Assembly (NCBI GenBank): GCA_013399695.1
Contig: VXAU01001100.1
Location: forward strand, 1,474,122-1,538,121
Reading direction: 5' to 3'
Source of the DNA: Formicarius rufipectus
Lineage: Eukaryota; Chordata; Aves; Passeriformes; Formicariidae
DNA length: 64,000 nt
Shown here: positions 10,865 through 23,000 of the stretch, one piece after another
Layout of the letters: the number at the start of each line of letters is the position of its first letter
Position numbering within the stretch: the first letter of the stretch is position 1
Notes under the pieces: generated by a model
The model's database searches: none
What the model was told of the DNA's origin: nothing
Seen by the model: only the letters and a program-made list of their open reading frames with translations
Program-made: the position numbers and the translations under genes

Positions 10865-13800
10865 ATGGATTTTGGACATCTTAAGTTTCCTCTGTAAGAA
10901 ACAACCACTCAAGATTTCAGTAGCATATGGGTTTTCATGCTTCAAAAAGAATGCTTTTTACACTTATTAAGTACTGTAATATTGATTTGAACACTTTGAT
11001 TGCAATAATATCATGGATAGGCTGACCTCCACTTCTAGTGGCATAATTCAAGAAGCTACTATTATCCCCCTGTGGTCTTAATATTGGAAGTATTTAACAC
11101 ACATATAAACTTGAGTCACCTGGACTCTTGCAAGCATCTGTAATTAAGGTGCTGCATCACAGTTTGAAGAATCAGGTACCAAATGTAGTTTTTTGTTTTG
11201 TATTAGTCAAATCAGTGCATGAAGCAAAGGACTTGTAAAGGTGCTTCTCAGCACAGTTCCCTCTGGTGCAAAGAGAAGTATTGAGTATTTCAGCAAGGTG
11301 CCTTGGAATCAGTAAGCTCTATGGCTATCTTTGCTCTGTTTGCTCAGTATTCCTCCTAATTTCCCCTGGGATTCTCTTCCACTGAAAAACCTCTGCCCTG
11401 ATATGAACAAATTGATGCAGGAGTTATTTCAGTGCTGTGTAGCTGCAAATTCCTGTTATAAGAATACTACCAAGCCTCCCGGTTTGATGAAATTAAGCAA
11501 AGCAAGAAACCAATTTATAATTCTTGCAGCTGCAGATAGTAAATGTGTTCTGTTGCTTGAACTTGACAAGATAAATACCAGCAAGAAAATTGAAGATGAA
11601 GAACTGAGAGAACTTGAGTGATTTTTGCCTATATTGAATTAAGAATATATATACATATTTTGTAGGAACAGAAGATGAAATAAACGTGGTGAATATATAA
11701 GACGTACTCAATGCTGTAACTACAGTAATGTCATGCATATACCTGGCAAAGTGATTGTGAGTGTGCAATGAAGGCAGACTGACTAAGTCACACTTGCGGA
11801 GTGTGACTGATAGATAGGTAGTATCACTTGCTACCAAGAAGGGGACAGGCAGCATGTCTAGAGTGGCTCACTCTCACTTATGCTGCAGGATAGGCAAGGG
11901 CGAGCTGGAAATTTTGGCCTGGCAGCCGAGCACAGACAAAGGGAGGCAAAGGACATCTGAATTTTTTTCTGATGTGGAAGGTGACAGAAGGGAAGAGGCT
12001 TTCAGCACATGCTCCTTGCAGCAGAAAGGTGGTGAATAATATTTTTTCTGCTTTAGATACCTTGCTTGAAAAAATCCACAGTGCTTCTGACTTTCTCATT
12101 ATTCCATTCAAACTGCCCTGTCTATCACTTTTCTGTGTCTCTCCTGTCCCCAGGGATGACTGAGTTGGCTAAAAAGACATTGCATCCCACACCATTGTCC
12201 AGCCATTGTTCTGGGAGGCTGCAGAACTGCTCTTCTCCATGCGATGGTGACACCATCAGCAGTGGTGAGAACTCAGCAATGGAGCCATCAAATCACAGCA
12301 AGAGTATCTAGAGTATCTAGACACCAGGCAAAGTAATTCTGATTCCTGTCCCTAAATGAGACATTAGAAAGAACTAATAACTGAACTAGCAACTGATAAA
12401 ACTACTTGCCTTCTGAGCTACTGAACCCTCTAAAAACACGCACACACCCAAATCTCTAAAGACATTTCTCCACATTTACTGGAGTATTTGTACTGCTGTT
12501 CCTGTAATCCAGGATAGACAAGGAAGATGACAAAGAAGCTGGTATGATCCCTATTCTACAAGTGAAGATCTCTGATAAAAGTGAATATCTAGACAGGTAC
12601 CAAGAGGCTGTGTATTTAACTATGTTGTTGAGGTGAAAAATTGACATAAGCGTGCTGCTGCCTGATCTACGTGCTTTTTCTCTCTCTTGTGAGCTCCTGT
12701 CACAGCTGCAGCTTAGAAAGTGGCAAACTTAAGATGATGATGGATTTAGGGGTATGTCTTGTTCAGTCCCACCTTGCCTGATCATTTTACATTGTATGAG
12801 CATGAACTTTTATCAGACCATAGGGCAAGTCTTTGTGCTTGCAACAAATAATAAGGAGCGCACTTGGACTGAGTCAAAAATGGGCTTAGATCACTGAGTA
12901 GCTGACATAGTGCAAGCATACACAGGATCACACAGATAATTCTGATTTACAGGGGAAAGAGGTCACCAGAGAGAGCACGAGCTTTGTGTTCACTGCTCCC
13001 AGCTGCAGTATAATTGAGGGTTTGCAATGAGTCATGAAAGTTGACTCTCAGAGTGAAGTACTTGCAGCAGTAGCTGTACATTTTGCCCCTGCAACTTAAT
13101 GTTTCTGCCATATACAAAACATTGTCTTATTTCTGCATAAGATAATGAAGAAATTGAATTACACATTTTAAAAAAAAAAGACATTGTAAAATCGCTGATT
13201 GCACTATTGCATTACTGGGAAGTACCTGACCATTTATCATAGTTGGGTGTCAATCGGACTGATTGAGTTCCTTCTAAATATACACAACACTGCTCCTTTG
13301 CTCTCTTTTCTGTAAATAACCTTCCTTAAAGCTTATCTTTGTCCTTTCCAGAGAAAATTGACAGTAGTTATTCTGACTCTTTGGGATTAATCTTATTTTA
13401 TTTTAGTCATCTGTAAGGTGGTTATTCTCAAATACCCAAATTCCTTTTATAGTTGCTACAGGGAAGGGGGAATTTTGGAGGCCATTCCCTACTTCACTCT
13501 AAAGTGAATGTATACATGTAGAGTGACAACTATCCACAATTCCTTCTGACATAATCTGTGCATCACCCTGTATCCCTCTGAAATGTCTTGTTGAGATCAT
13601 ATACTGCTATGGGCAGAGACCATCTTTTGTGTTGGTACAGGCATTAGCTGAATAGGATAAAATTGAAGCTCTGTATGTTCCAGTCATGAGCATAAGAACA
13701 ATAAAAGAACAAAGTACTGCATATACTTCCAGATAATTATATATCTCCTATCCAATGTCATCTAGTAATTTAAGGGTGTTGGTGTTTCCAGATGTAAGAT

Positions 13801-14566
13801 GTACACATGGTTTGAAAAAAGGCAGAATTCAAACAGTCAGTACTTCAAGTCCTTCATTCTTGTGACAGGGCCACCATAATAACAAATCTATGTACAGGGA
13901 GAGGAGCCTTATTTATCACCTGCTTTGCTACGGTTGATGAAAACAGCTGTAAGGTAGAAATTCCTGAAACTCAGAAGCATAAAAGTGTTTTTTAATTTTT
14001 CTGGGCAGATTGTAATGACTAATAATATGTCACTCTGGCTAAGTAATGAAAAAATTTTCTTCTCTGGGAAATTTGAATTTTCAGCCTGTCCAACATAAGT
14101 TTTATGAGCATGCTTTAAAAACATTAAAATGCATTTCAGCAATCCCTATCCAATATTACATTCAGTCACTCATTTTATTTTTATAACATTCTCCATACAA
14201 GTGCCAAAGAGAGTTTGACTGCAAAGCATACTTAATTAAAAACATAGCTAAGTAAATAGGATTGGTTTTATAAACCACAAGACACCTATCATTTTAAACA
14301 CAGACGGAACTGTAGTCTGCACACCAGAGGCATAGGTTGCTATCTAGAGAAACTGCAAAAACAATCCTACTTTTATTTTCACTGAGTTTCATCAGAGATA
14401 CTAAAAGAATACATATTTCATATACAATATACAGTGCTGAATATCTGGTACATAGTGCTCAGATAACTAAAGACTGAAAAATAATTTCACGTGTGTAATA
14501 AAACAGGCTATAAAAGTGGAGAGTTAAAGACAAATATCTATTTCTCTTTCAGAAAAAAGAAACAAA
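10865..14566. other. Unique DNA, one weak exon candidate
   Basis: No known repeat was recognised. Open frames at 11331-11621 (+, 96 codons) and 11493-11855 (-, 120 codons) overlap and look random. At 12154-12264 an open stretch of exactly 111 bases follows a good acceptor-like pyrimidine tract (CTCTCCTGTCCCCAG) and precedes GTGAGA. It is treated under the findings. Confidence 0.45.
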
Positions 14567-14602
14567 CCCCCCCCCAAAAAAAAAACCAAACAAACAAAAC
14601 AA
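14567..14602. repeat. C9/A10 homopolymers followed by (AAAC)n-like run
   Basis: Nine C (14567-14575) are followed by ten A and then CCAAACAAACAAAAC. Roughly the reverse complement of the G/T-rich tract 300 bases downstream. Confidence 0.85.
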
Positions 14603-14865
14603 CACTTTCAAAAACATATGTCCTCTTCAACTTGGAATCTTCATCAAAACAGTAATATTGCCTTCAAAAGTTTTTACTAGTCAAATGAATTATGTTGGTG
14701 TTTTTATCGTTCTACTACATTTCTGTATTCTGTGATGTACAATAAATGAGCCAGATAATTATGAGTAAGCTGAACCAGCTGCAAATATACAAATATAGAT
14801 AATATGCATTTATTATGCTATTATAAGAAGTAATGTTTGTATATAAAGGTTTGTATATTGTGGTT

Positions 14866-14952
14866 GTGTCTGTTTTGTTTTGGTTTTTTGTTTGTTTGGT
14901 TTGGTTGGGGGGGGGGGGTTTGTTTGGGGTTTTTTTTTTTGTTTTGTTTTTT
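14866..14952. repeat. G/T-rich tract with G12 run
   Basis: TTTG/TTTTG units surround a run of twelve G at 14907-14918, then GGGG and a run of T. Homopolymer lengths here are likely to be unreliable in the assembly. Several G runs make a G-quadruplex possible on the plus strand. Confidence 0.85.
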
Positions 14953-16576
14953 AATTATGGAGCCTGCACTGTGAGACACTTAACAAGAAGACTGCTACTG
15001 CCATGTGCATGACTCCAGAGTGCAACCCACCAGTGGACTTTATGGCAGGACTTTGTGCCTTCAGCTAAAAATCTGCTTGGAGTAGCAAACATGTCAGCAA
15101 GACTCTGACTGCTTAGCTGTTGTATTCCTGACCCTAAAAAAAGTCAGCTTGCTAGGAATAAAAAATAAATAAAACTTATTAAATGATTGGTTCATGATAA
15201 GGATGATATTTTTGAATATAAATTACAAACCCTGTAAAGAAAACATAGAACCCTTGACTATGAAGAGAAAAATATTGACATTACTTATTAAATTGTTACT
15301 TGAAAGGTGAATGGAAAGCTCAGTGCATTTACACTTGACAGCTAGTTGTTGTCATGAAATCATTTTGACATTTAAATGTCAAAAACCTTTATAAAGATAT
15401 GCTCTTCTTCCAAGATTATAATTGTCTTTGAAATTCTAGTATTTCAATCTTTGTCTTTGAATGTTTTAATTTCACTATGGGTTTATGTTCCTGTGATGCA
15501 CTAAATCCAATATTAACCCTATATACTTTGCAGTGCATTGGGAAAATCGTGATCCTTGCAACTTCTTCCCTTGCATACACTGTAGAGGAATTTTCTTCTT
15601 CCTTTCCTGTCTTCCTTTCCAACACATCTTTTATTTTTTTTCTCCATTTCCATAATCTTTGTCTTCCAACATAGGAGTTAGACTTCTGGACCTTCTCAGG
15701 TGGTGTGTGTCATCACACCTTTCTGCTGTCATCTGGTATCATTTCCGCCAGCCCTTTTCTGCCTTGTCTACTTACGGTGAAGTTTTTAGGCAAGGACTGC
15801 AGGTTTCTGTGTCTTGCTTTATTTAGTTCTTAGACTTCATTCCAATAACCATGATTATGAATGCTAATTATTTTTCAGGGTTAAATGTAACATAATGTAA
15901 CGTGGTTTTGACAGAAAATGGTTTAGCCATTCCTGGGGCGGGGGGAAGGTCTAACTTCATTTCATGGGATGCTTTCTAAGTTTCTTAAAGTGGAGTTGGG
16001 TGAATTGTTCCTCCTAGGTAATGTAGACATCTAGAGACACAACAAAGATGTGCTTACCTCCATGACTGCTGAATATGCTGAAGGCTACCATGAGTGCCTG
16101 AAGACAGGTGAGAGGGATATGACCCAAGGTCCCTACCCAAAACTTTATTTTGGCTGAATTTTTTCAGAGAGAACTCAAGAACAACTACCACTATAACAAA
16201 TTAACTTTGCATGTCCTGTTTGTTGCACATTCAAGGAAAGTAAATTTCTTACTGAGTTAGACCTGGGGTCTCTCAGATGCTCACAAGGATGCTCAGTTTC
16301 TGTGTGATTTTTCTTCCTCTACCTTTAAAAACATGATTCTTAAATGAAGAGCCTAAAGGGGAAACACATCTCCTCCAACATGTTACGTGGCTTTCACCAG
16401 CACTTCATTGCACTTCATTTAAATAAAATATGGCCTCTGTAACCGAGAAGATAATTAGTAGCTGGTGGAAACTCATTTGTAATTGAGTTGAAACTAGTAA
16501 TTATTACATTACTTTACATGGACAATGTTTTTCCTCCCAAATCCCTTCTGATTCCCTCATAGATGCCCATGAATTT
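14953..16576. other. Unique DNA, no gene seen
   Basis: No repeat or gene recognised. Two frames at 15416-15674 overlap on opposite strands and carry no known motif. GGGGCGGGGGG at 15935-15945 is an isolated Sp1-like G/C word in AT-rich surroundings. Confidence 0.55.
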
Positions 16577-17564
16577 TGCAGCAAATTTGCAATCATTGTT
16601 ATGGGAAATGGAGGAGATCCCAGCAGCTTCTTTTTACATTTCCTTTACTCTCTTTACATAAAAAGGAAATAATTCCTCACTGTGTGAGGAAATCATCCTT
16701 CTCTAGATGATACTGTATTGTAGTTTTTTAGGAGCGGGTGGAATTTTCCTTTCCCCTACCAATGAATGAGAAATCAATGGCCCTTATCTTTCCTCACTGC
16801 AGATATCAAAGGAGTAGATCATGAGTGAAGGGGGGGTTACCTAGCAGCCTTTCATCACTGGTTGGGTGTGGTAAGGAAAGAGGGCACTGGGTTTTCAGCT
16901 TGCCGGGGAGGTGGGGGGGAGGACTGCTGGGAGAGAGAGGGGAGAGACGCTGCTCGGAGAATCTCTGCCCTGCGGTCTCCTTCCCTTCTTCTTCTCCCAT
17001 TTCCAATCCCTGAATTTTTGGAGTTCCCGGTGCTTCAGAGAGAGAGAGAGATTTGCTATCCAGGGCTTTTGAATCAGGCTTCCTGAGAGAGCCAGTGGCT
17101 GCCGGCCCGGGCGCGAGGAGCCCCCGCAGCATTTGCAGCAGCCCCTGCTCAGGGTACCATCCCTCCTCCAACCACAGACTAAGGGAGAGTTTTTGCCCAT
17201 GGAAAAGGATCCCAGCCCTTTCCCTCTCTACATGGCGCCTCCCACCGACCATCTCAGAGAGACACACCAAATCCTCTCCATCCACCCCCGGTGGTGGCCC
17301 TGCACTGGCCGAGGAGCAACATCTCCATCTGCTGTCCGTAAATATTGCTGCACCCAATGGGAACAGAGACTACATCATGTTTGGGAGGACGTCACCCACA
17401 AAATTGGTTGTTCAGTTCTGATTGTTTTGTTTCTCTTGAATAGATATATGCATATACATATCTATAGTAGTTAAGAACTGTTATACTTTCATTTATCATA
17501 CCTTAATTAAATTTTTTTTTAATTTAAAGGAGTCTTGTCTCCTTCTTTGGTTTCTAGTCCAACA
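16577..17564 (+). mobile_element. LTR-like, CpG-rich promoter-like segment
   Basis: A local GC- and CpG-rich island (about 16860-17320, densest at 17100-17135) stands out from AT-rich flanks. It is followed by an AT-rich portion with an ATTAAA-type signal (17504-17509), a GGAGTCTTGTCTCC stretch and CCAACA ending at 17564. That sequence of parts resembles the R-U5 end of an avian ERVL-like LTR. The word AATTT sits both just before TGCAGC at 16577 and just after 17564, which would fit a 5-bp target duplication, but the match is weak in AT-rich DNA and the 5' edge is a guess. The 183-codon minus-strand frame (16806-17357) is a by-product of GC richness. The alternative is a host CpG-island promoter of a non-coding transcript. 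Confidence 0.4.
17354..17395. promoter_or_regulatory. CCAAT box and CRE-like site
   Basis: CCCAATGGG at 17353-17361 gives a CCAAT box. GGACGTCACC at 17387-17396 contains the ACGTCA core of a CRE. The roughly 30-base spacing beside a CpG-rich block is typical of promoters. No TATA box is obvious on either side. Sequence evidence only. Confidence 0.35.
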
Positions 17565-18273
17565 AATTTCCTAATTTGCTCTAAATGTAAACATACTGTT
17601 TAATCAGATACAACTCATTGCTGGGTTTTGTCCAACAGTATCTTGCCTTGACATTGTCAGAGCTGTCTAAAATGTTACAGTTTTGTTTTAATTTTTCAGT
17701 AATGGAATGTTTTTTGAGGTTCCGTCTAGAAAACCTTTAACCATTTCTTATGATAAACACTGGTATGTGCTACTAGTTATACTTCTTATATGGCTTTGGG
17801 GGAGATTGGATGTTTTGTGAAAGATGAAAGGAAAGCATTTGCCACCAAGATGCACCTCTGTATATCTCCATGCTAATTTATACAATGTGCCCTCCTCAGA
17901 AAGGCAGACTTTGCCTTTTTTTCCCCTCTCTCTTAGAGCGTTCTCCAAAGTCCGTTAGGTCTAATGCAAAGCCTGGGGACATTTCTGGGGATTACACTTT
18001 GATGTGTTAGTACCACTAAGTATCGTAAGTATCACAGCTACAGGGGGGCTATTTGCTCTTCTACTATGACCTCCTGCAGAAAACTGCTTGTTCAGCAGCA
18101 GAATGAATCATCCTAGGGCATCCCTGTGAAAAAGCCAGGCAAGTCAAGGTTAAAAATTCCCCACTTCTACGTGCTAGTTATATTTTATTTAGGGGAAAAA
18201 AAACTTTAGAATTCATCAGCCTTTGGTTTTAAAACATGACATCTCCCTGAATATTTTTCTGATAGTTTAGACC

Positions 18274-18378
18274 TCAAGTCCATATCTCTTTACCAAATAA
18301 TGCCATAACCTTTGACCTTGGTGGTCTTACCAAATAGTGCAAAATGGCATTTTACTCCTCTCTCGAAGTTTCTTTCAA
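18274..18378 (+). repeat. Diverged direct repeat, copy A
   Basis: About 105 bases beginning TCAAGTCCATATCTCTTTAC. They align without large gaps to copy B, 1.44 kb downstream, sharing words such as TTTACCAAAT, GTCTTAC, AAATAGTGC and AAGTTTCTTTCAA. It does not resemble the CR1 or LTR families known to me. Confidence 0.8.
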
Positions 18379-19715
18379 TTTTTTTTCCATGTAAACTGGT
18401 GTGAATACTGACAATAATGTATGATAATATCTCCCATGTCTTTTATTGACCATATTTACTTCTGAATTATGACTAGGTCTTGTAGTTCTCTGTGAAATAC
18501 TTTCCCACCTTTCACTCTCTTTAAAGTCTTGACAGCTGAGCTCCAGAAGCTACCACAGATGGTATGCAAGGAGGCAACACTACCTTCCTCCTCCTGTTTG
18601 ACACCATTTGCTCTACAAGCTATCACACTGCACTCATTCATTGCCATGACACTTAAAGTTTCTGCTGTGTCTTTATATTGAAGAAGAAACCTGGCTTCAT
18701 GTAACTGTGGCATTGTTTTTGCCTAGAATGGATCTGACGGATGGGATTCATTTCAAGATTAAGACAGATCAATTTAGGCTGATAAATTTAGTACCCAGTG
18801 GTGCCTGTGGAGGAGAATTTGTAGTCTGTGGAGAAGTGAGGGGCAATTCAGTTGACCATCACAAGGGATATGATTTGTTCACAAGACTGAGACATTAATT
18901 CCACTTCCAGTGTCCTCAGTAATCTTGTCTGGTGCTGCTCTAGAAGGGCAATAGTCTCCCAGGCGTCCACATGACATCATGCATGCCTAGAGACACTACC
19001 AAATGCCACTGCAAACCACTGTGTAGTCAGCTGACTGATCCTCTAGATGACTGTTTTATCATGATCTGAGATGCTTTCTGGGCTCTATTGTCTGTAATAG
19101 GATTTGAGACATCTTTAGACACCTACATGGAGACTTTCTAAGTTTCCTAGATGACATTGATTTGGGCCCAAAGGCTCAATTTAGTTGCCTGAAAATGGAT
19201 ATTTACCATTTCTTTAATCTCAGGTCAACTTGCCCTACTTTTTCTCTAGTTGCTGTCAGGGCTCCATGGTGGTAGACTGTGCAGGGAGATAGACTCTAAT
19301 GATTTTGAAACCCCTAGATCTACAGTTCTCCCAGTCTGAGAACAATTAGCTTTAACAGTTATAAAGTTTAAATTTTTCAGAACCAAAGAGCTTGAAGCTA
19401 TTCCATGAAGAATGGAAAACATAAGCACATCTTTCAGATTTCTCCTGAGATAAGGACCATAGGTATATGTGGAATGCATCTACCTTCAGATCTTCACTGG
19501 TAATGGTGTCAGCACTGTCTAGTGTTATTACCAGTGCTAGAACTTCCCTTGCATGTGGTGTGCTGTATAAAAAATGTACCTTGGATATTTTAACCTTCAG
19601 GTACATGACTCTGAGCTTCAGTAATATCAGTGTTGTCATCTTTCTTTTGAAATGAACAATGCTGGTTCCTTATGTTTATATATGAGGCCACTAGCATGGG
19701 TCTATACAACAGAAG

Positions 19716-19816
19716 TCAAGTCCATGTCTTTTTACCAAATGTTGCCACAATCTTTGGCCTCGGCTGTCTTACTAAATAGTGCTAAATAGTTACTCCTTTC
19801 TCAAAGTTTCTTTCAA
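19716..19816 (+). repeat. Diverged direct repeat, copy B
   Basis: About 101 bases in the same orientation as copy A. The differences are mostly single substitutions plus one short deletion after AAATAG. Similarity appears to fade on both sides, so this is either an old local duplication or two copies of an unlisted interspersed repeat. Confidence 0.8.
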
Positions 19817-20080
19817 AATAATAGCAATGAGGTTGTGATAATTATTACTAGGAAATATGACAAGAGTTTAATTTTTACTTGTACTATGAAATATTTGTAT
19901 TTAGATTTAGTATTAGAATTCGGGTTAAATTTAGTTTCAAATTTAGATACAATAGGAACACCCAAAATTTGAGAGCTGGAGGATTTGGATTACAGCTCTG
20001 TTTTCTAGGTTTTGAGATACTGGTTTTTAATGTTTTACAGACAATTTAAGTTTTATTCACCTTTTTTTTTTTTTTTGGTT

Positions 20081-23000
20081 TGTTTCATTTATTCTTTGAG
20101 ATTTATTTATGAATGTTGGAAATCCAGATGCTTGAGTGCAGGGGAGATAAAAGCCATTGTCATCAATGTTGCCACACAATCTTTTTGATGTTGTATCATA
20201 GTTCTTTATGCCATTAATAGAGTGCTAAAAAAGTACTATAAAGATGTTGTATCTGATGCTTATGCCATTTCACATAAAAACTTATGGGCTGTACAACCCA
20301 GCTGGTGGTCCCAGGTTCATGTGCACTTCATTTCAGGAGATATCTCTAAGAAATATTTATTATGGGAAGGGAAATGATTGTAGGAGAAAAGCATTACTGT
20401 AATGGGAATTGCAGGATCATTTAACTTCTTTAAGTTCTTTTTTATCCAAGTTGTTGTCTTAATAGTACCCCTCATAGATACAATAAATTAGCATATTCAT
20501 GATGGGATCCATCTGCCAAAACATTCCAAAAATTAAGCATACAATTCCAACTTAGTCACTCTAAGCTATTCTGCCATTTGAGAGATATGCACACATCCAG
20601 AGGAATATTCACATTAAACTCTTATTTTATGATGAGCTGTATCACCTTTGAAAGGTAACTTTCCCTCATTACTTCAAAGTGAATATATAGGTACAAGCTT
20701 AGATTGAGGTGTGTCATTTTCAGCCAACTAGAATATGAAATTTGGAAAAATGAAGTTTTGGCTGACTCTAACTAGTGCTTATTTGGTTTCTATAAAATCT
20801 TTCTCATCATAATCTATTTTTATTTATATAGCACAATCGTAATTAAATGTTTATAATTTATCCAAGGGAAATTGACAGAGTGTAATAACACCAATCCAAA
20901 ATACGGGAGGTTTACAGTCTGGCTGCATACTGGCAAATGACATGTTCTCAAGGACTTGTGTCTTGAGCAATGTCAAAAGGAAATAGAAAGAAGCAAAGCA
21001 TTCCATTTTCAAAGGAATGGAAATGGCTGTGCTCCTCCCGAGGGTGATGGCTTTGTCAGGACCCAACCTAAAGCCGCTCATTTGGCTTAGTACTTCTGCT
21101 GGAGTGCATGGTGAATTTGCACACGATTTTCCATCACTGTGGCTGTTTTTGTGTTTCATCACTTTTCTGATGAGACATAGGAACTGTTTTCAGGATCATG
21201 AAGCCCAGGAGCACATGCTGCCATTCCAGACATATGGCATAACAAACAAAAAGAGTCATTTCCTCAGGCAAAGAGGGGAGATGTGAAATTCTGACAGAAT
21301 TAGTGCTGGCTTGCACTGATGAAAATCAGACAGTCTTAATCTTTCTGTCTTAATCTGTGGATTTACATATTTATTGAGACAACAGATCTTGGTTTATTCT
21401 TTTGCATGTCAGCTAGAATCAGCATCCCTAACTGATATTATCTGATTTTGTTTTCTTGAAAAGAGACAAAGCCATGTTTCTTCCTAGTGAGCAGAAGTAA
21501 TTATACTTTAGACTAACCATGGATACTGTAAATTTTACTTTTTCTGTGTTTTTAGGTACAGATCACAAATAGGCTAAAGAAGTTTCGCATTGGTTTTGGT
21601 ACTAAAAGGTAGGAACAGAGAGTAAATACAGACACCCAGAGAGTGTCTTAAGGCACAGAGAGTTGTTCCAAATTCTGTGAACCAGTCTGGACTCTGCTGA
21701 GTTGCAATGCCTCATATGAAGATCCTGAATTCTGCTCTTTTTTTGCTTTGAAACAGTTTATAGGAGTATTGGTTTATTTTCAGATGTTTGAAGAGTGTTG
21801 TCATATGTAGTGAATCATGCTACCTAAAAATACATCCTCTGTACTAATGTAGTTTTAATCTTTTATAATGTTACATAAAGCAGTTGTACCAACACATCAT
21901 CATAGTCTTTAGTTTTTCCATTAGTTATAGCTGGGCTGTTTGAAAAACAAGCTTTTTTTACTTTTTTGATTTATTTTTAAAACAAAAATATTAGAACGGG
22001 ATGTGATTTTACTGCTACACCAAGAGAACTGTGCTCTGCCCTGCCTTTGCCAACTCCATATCGTTTTGATGACAAAACTGAAGTCAAATGCTCACTTGGT
22101 TCAGTGATCAGGTAGTAGGTCCAAATTACAAACCAAATACAACCCATTAGGTTGTGTAGCAACAAATTTATGTAAAGTGTTTATGAAGGTGTCTGAGGTA
22201 TTGCTACCTTTATTTTTACTCTCCAGTGAAACATCACCATGTTTCTCAAAGACTGAATACCTTTAATTATCATTTCAGTAGTAAGTATTCTTGAAAGATT
22301 TGCTCCATGTCACCCAGAAAGTGTAAGCAGTGTGTAAGCCACATCTCTTGTAGCCAGACTAGTAGCTTTGAACTGAGCTAGCCTGCTATCCTTCATGACA
22401 GATTTTATATGTAAAAGCCTTATAGACAATTGCAATCAAATTCTATACTTATCCTTTTAAATAAATCTTAAGTAAATTTGGTTTACAGCTATAAAAAGAT
22501 GGAAGCAGAAGTTATGTTAGTGTGAACCTTGAGCTAAAAAAGTATCTTCACCCAAGTAAAATGCATTGCAGATCAGAAGCTATCAGTTTTGGCACTCTAC
22601 ATTAGGGGCACCATCACAACTAGTGGTGAAAAAGTAGCTGTTTAAATGGATACTTCTAACCAGTGGTTTGCCAGGGCTGTTTGTCAGAAAAACTGTTATT
22701 TGCTACCTTCTTGTTCTGTTTCTCTTCTTCTTGAAGTGTGATGATGGCCCTATCCATGCTGGTGCATCGTTTTCCAAAGGCAACTGACTCATTCATCTGA
22801 TTCCCCCTCTGAATACCACTTTTAAGTCTAAGTGCTCTGATCTCCCTGACACAACCTCCCCTAGGCCTCAGGCCAGCTCTAAAAGTAAGACAGTGATGCT
22901 TCCGTGATGCTGTAATACCTCTGATTTATTTTTTTAATCTTTTTTCCTAAAGGATGGAATAATTTATTATATAAAGGACTCATTAGGGTCCAAATTTGGA

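Larger units (their letters stand above)
17565..20080. other. Unique DNA holding a diverged duplication
   Basis: No gene can be supported. The two copies of a diverged repeat are listed separately. A 63-codon frame at 18707-18898 (+) follows TTGTTTTTGCCTAG, a fair acceptor, but no donor or known domain is seen. A run of 15 T lies at 20062-20076. Confidence 0.5.

Noticed and set aside
16806..17357. 183-codon open frame on the minus strand, longest in the window
   Set aside because: It lies wholly in a GC-rich block where stop codons are scarce. Several other frames are open over the same bases, its composition is dominated by Ser/Leu/Pro/Gly, and no domain is visible.
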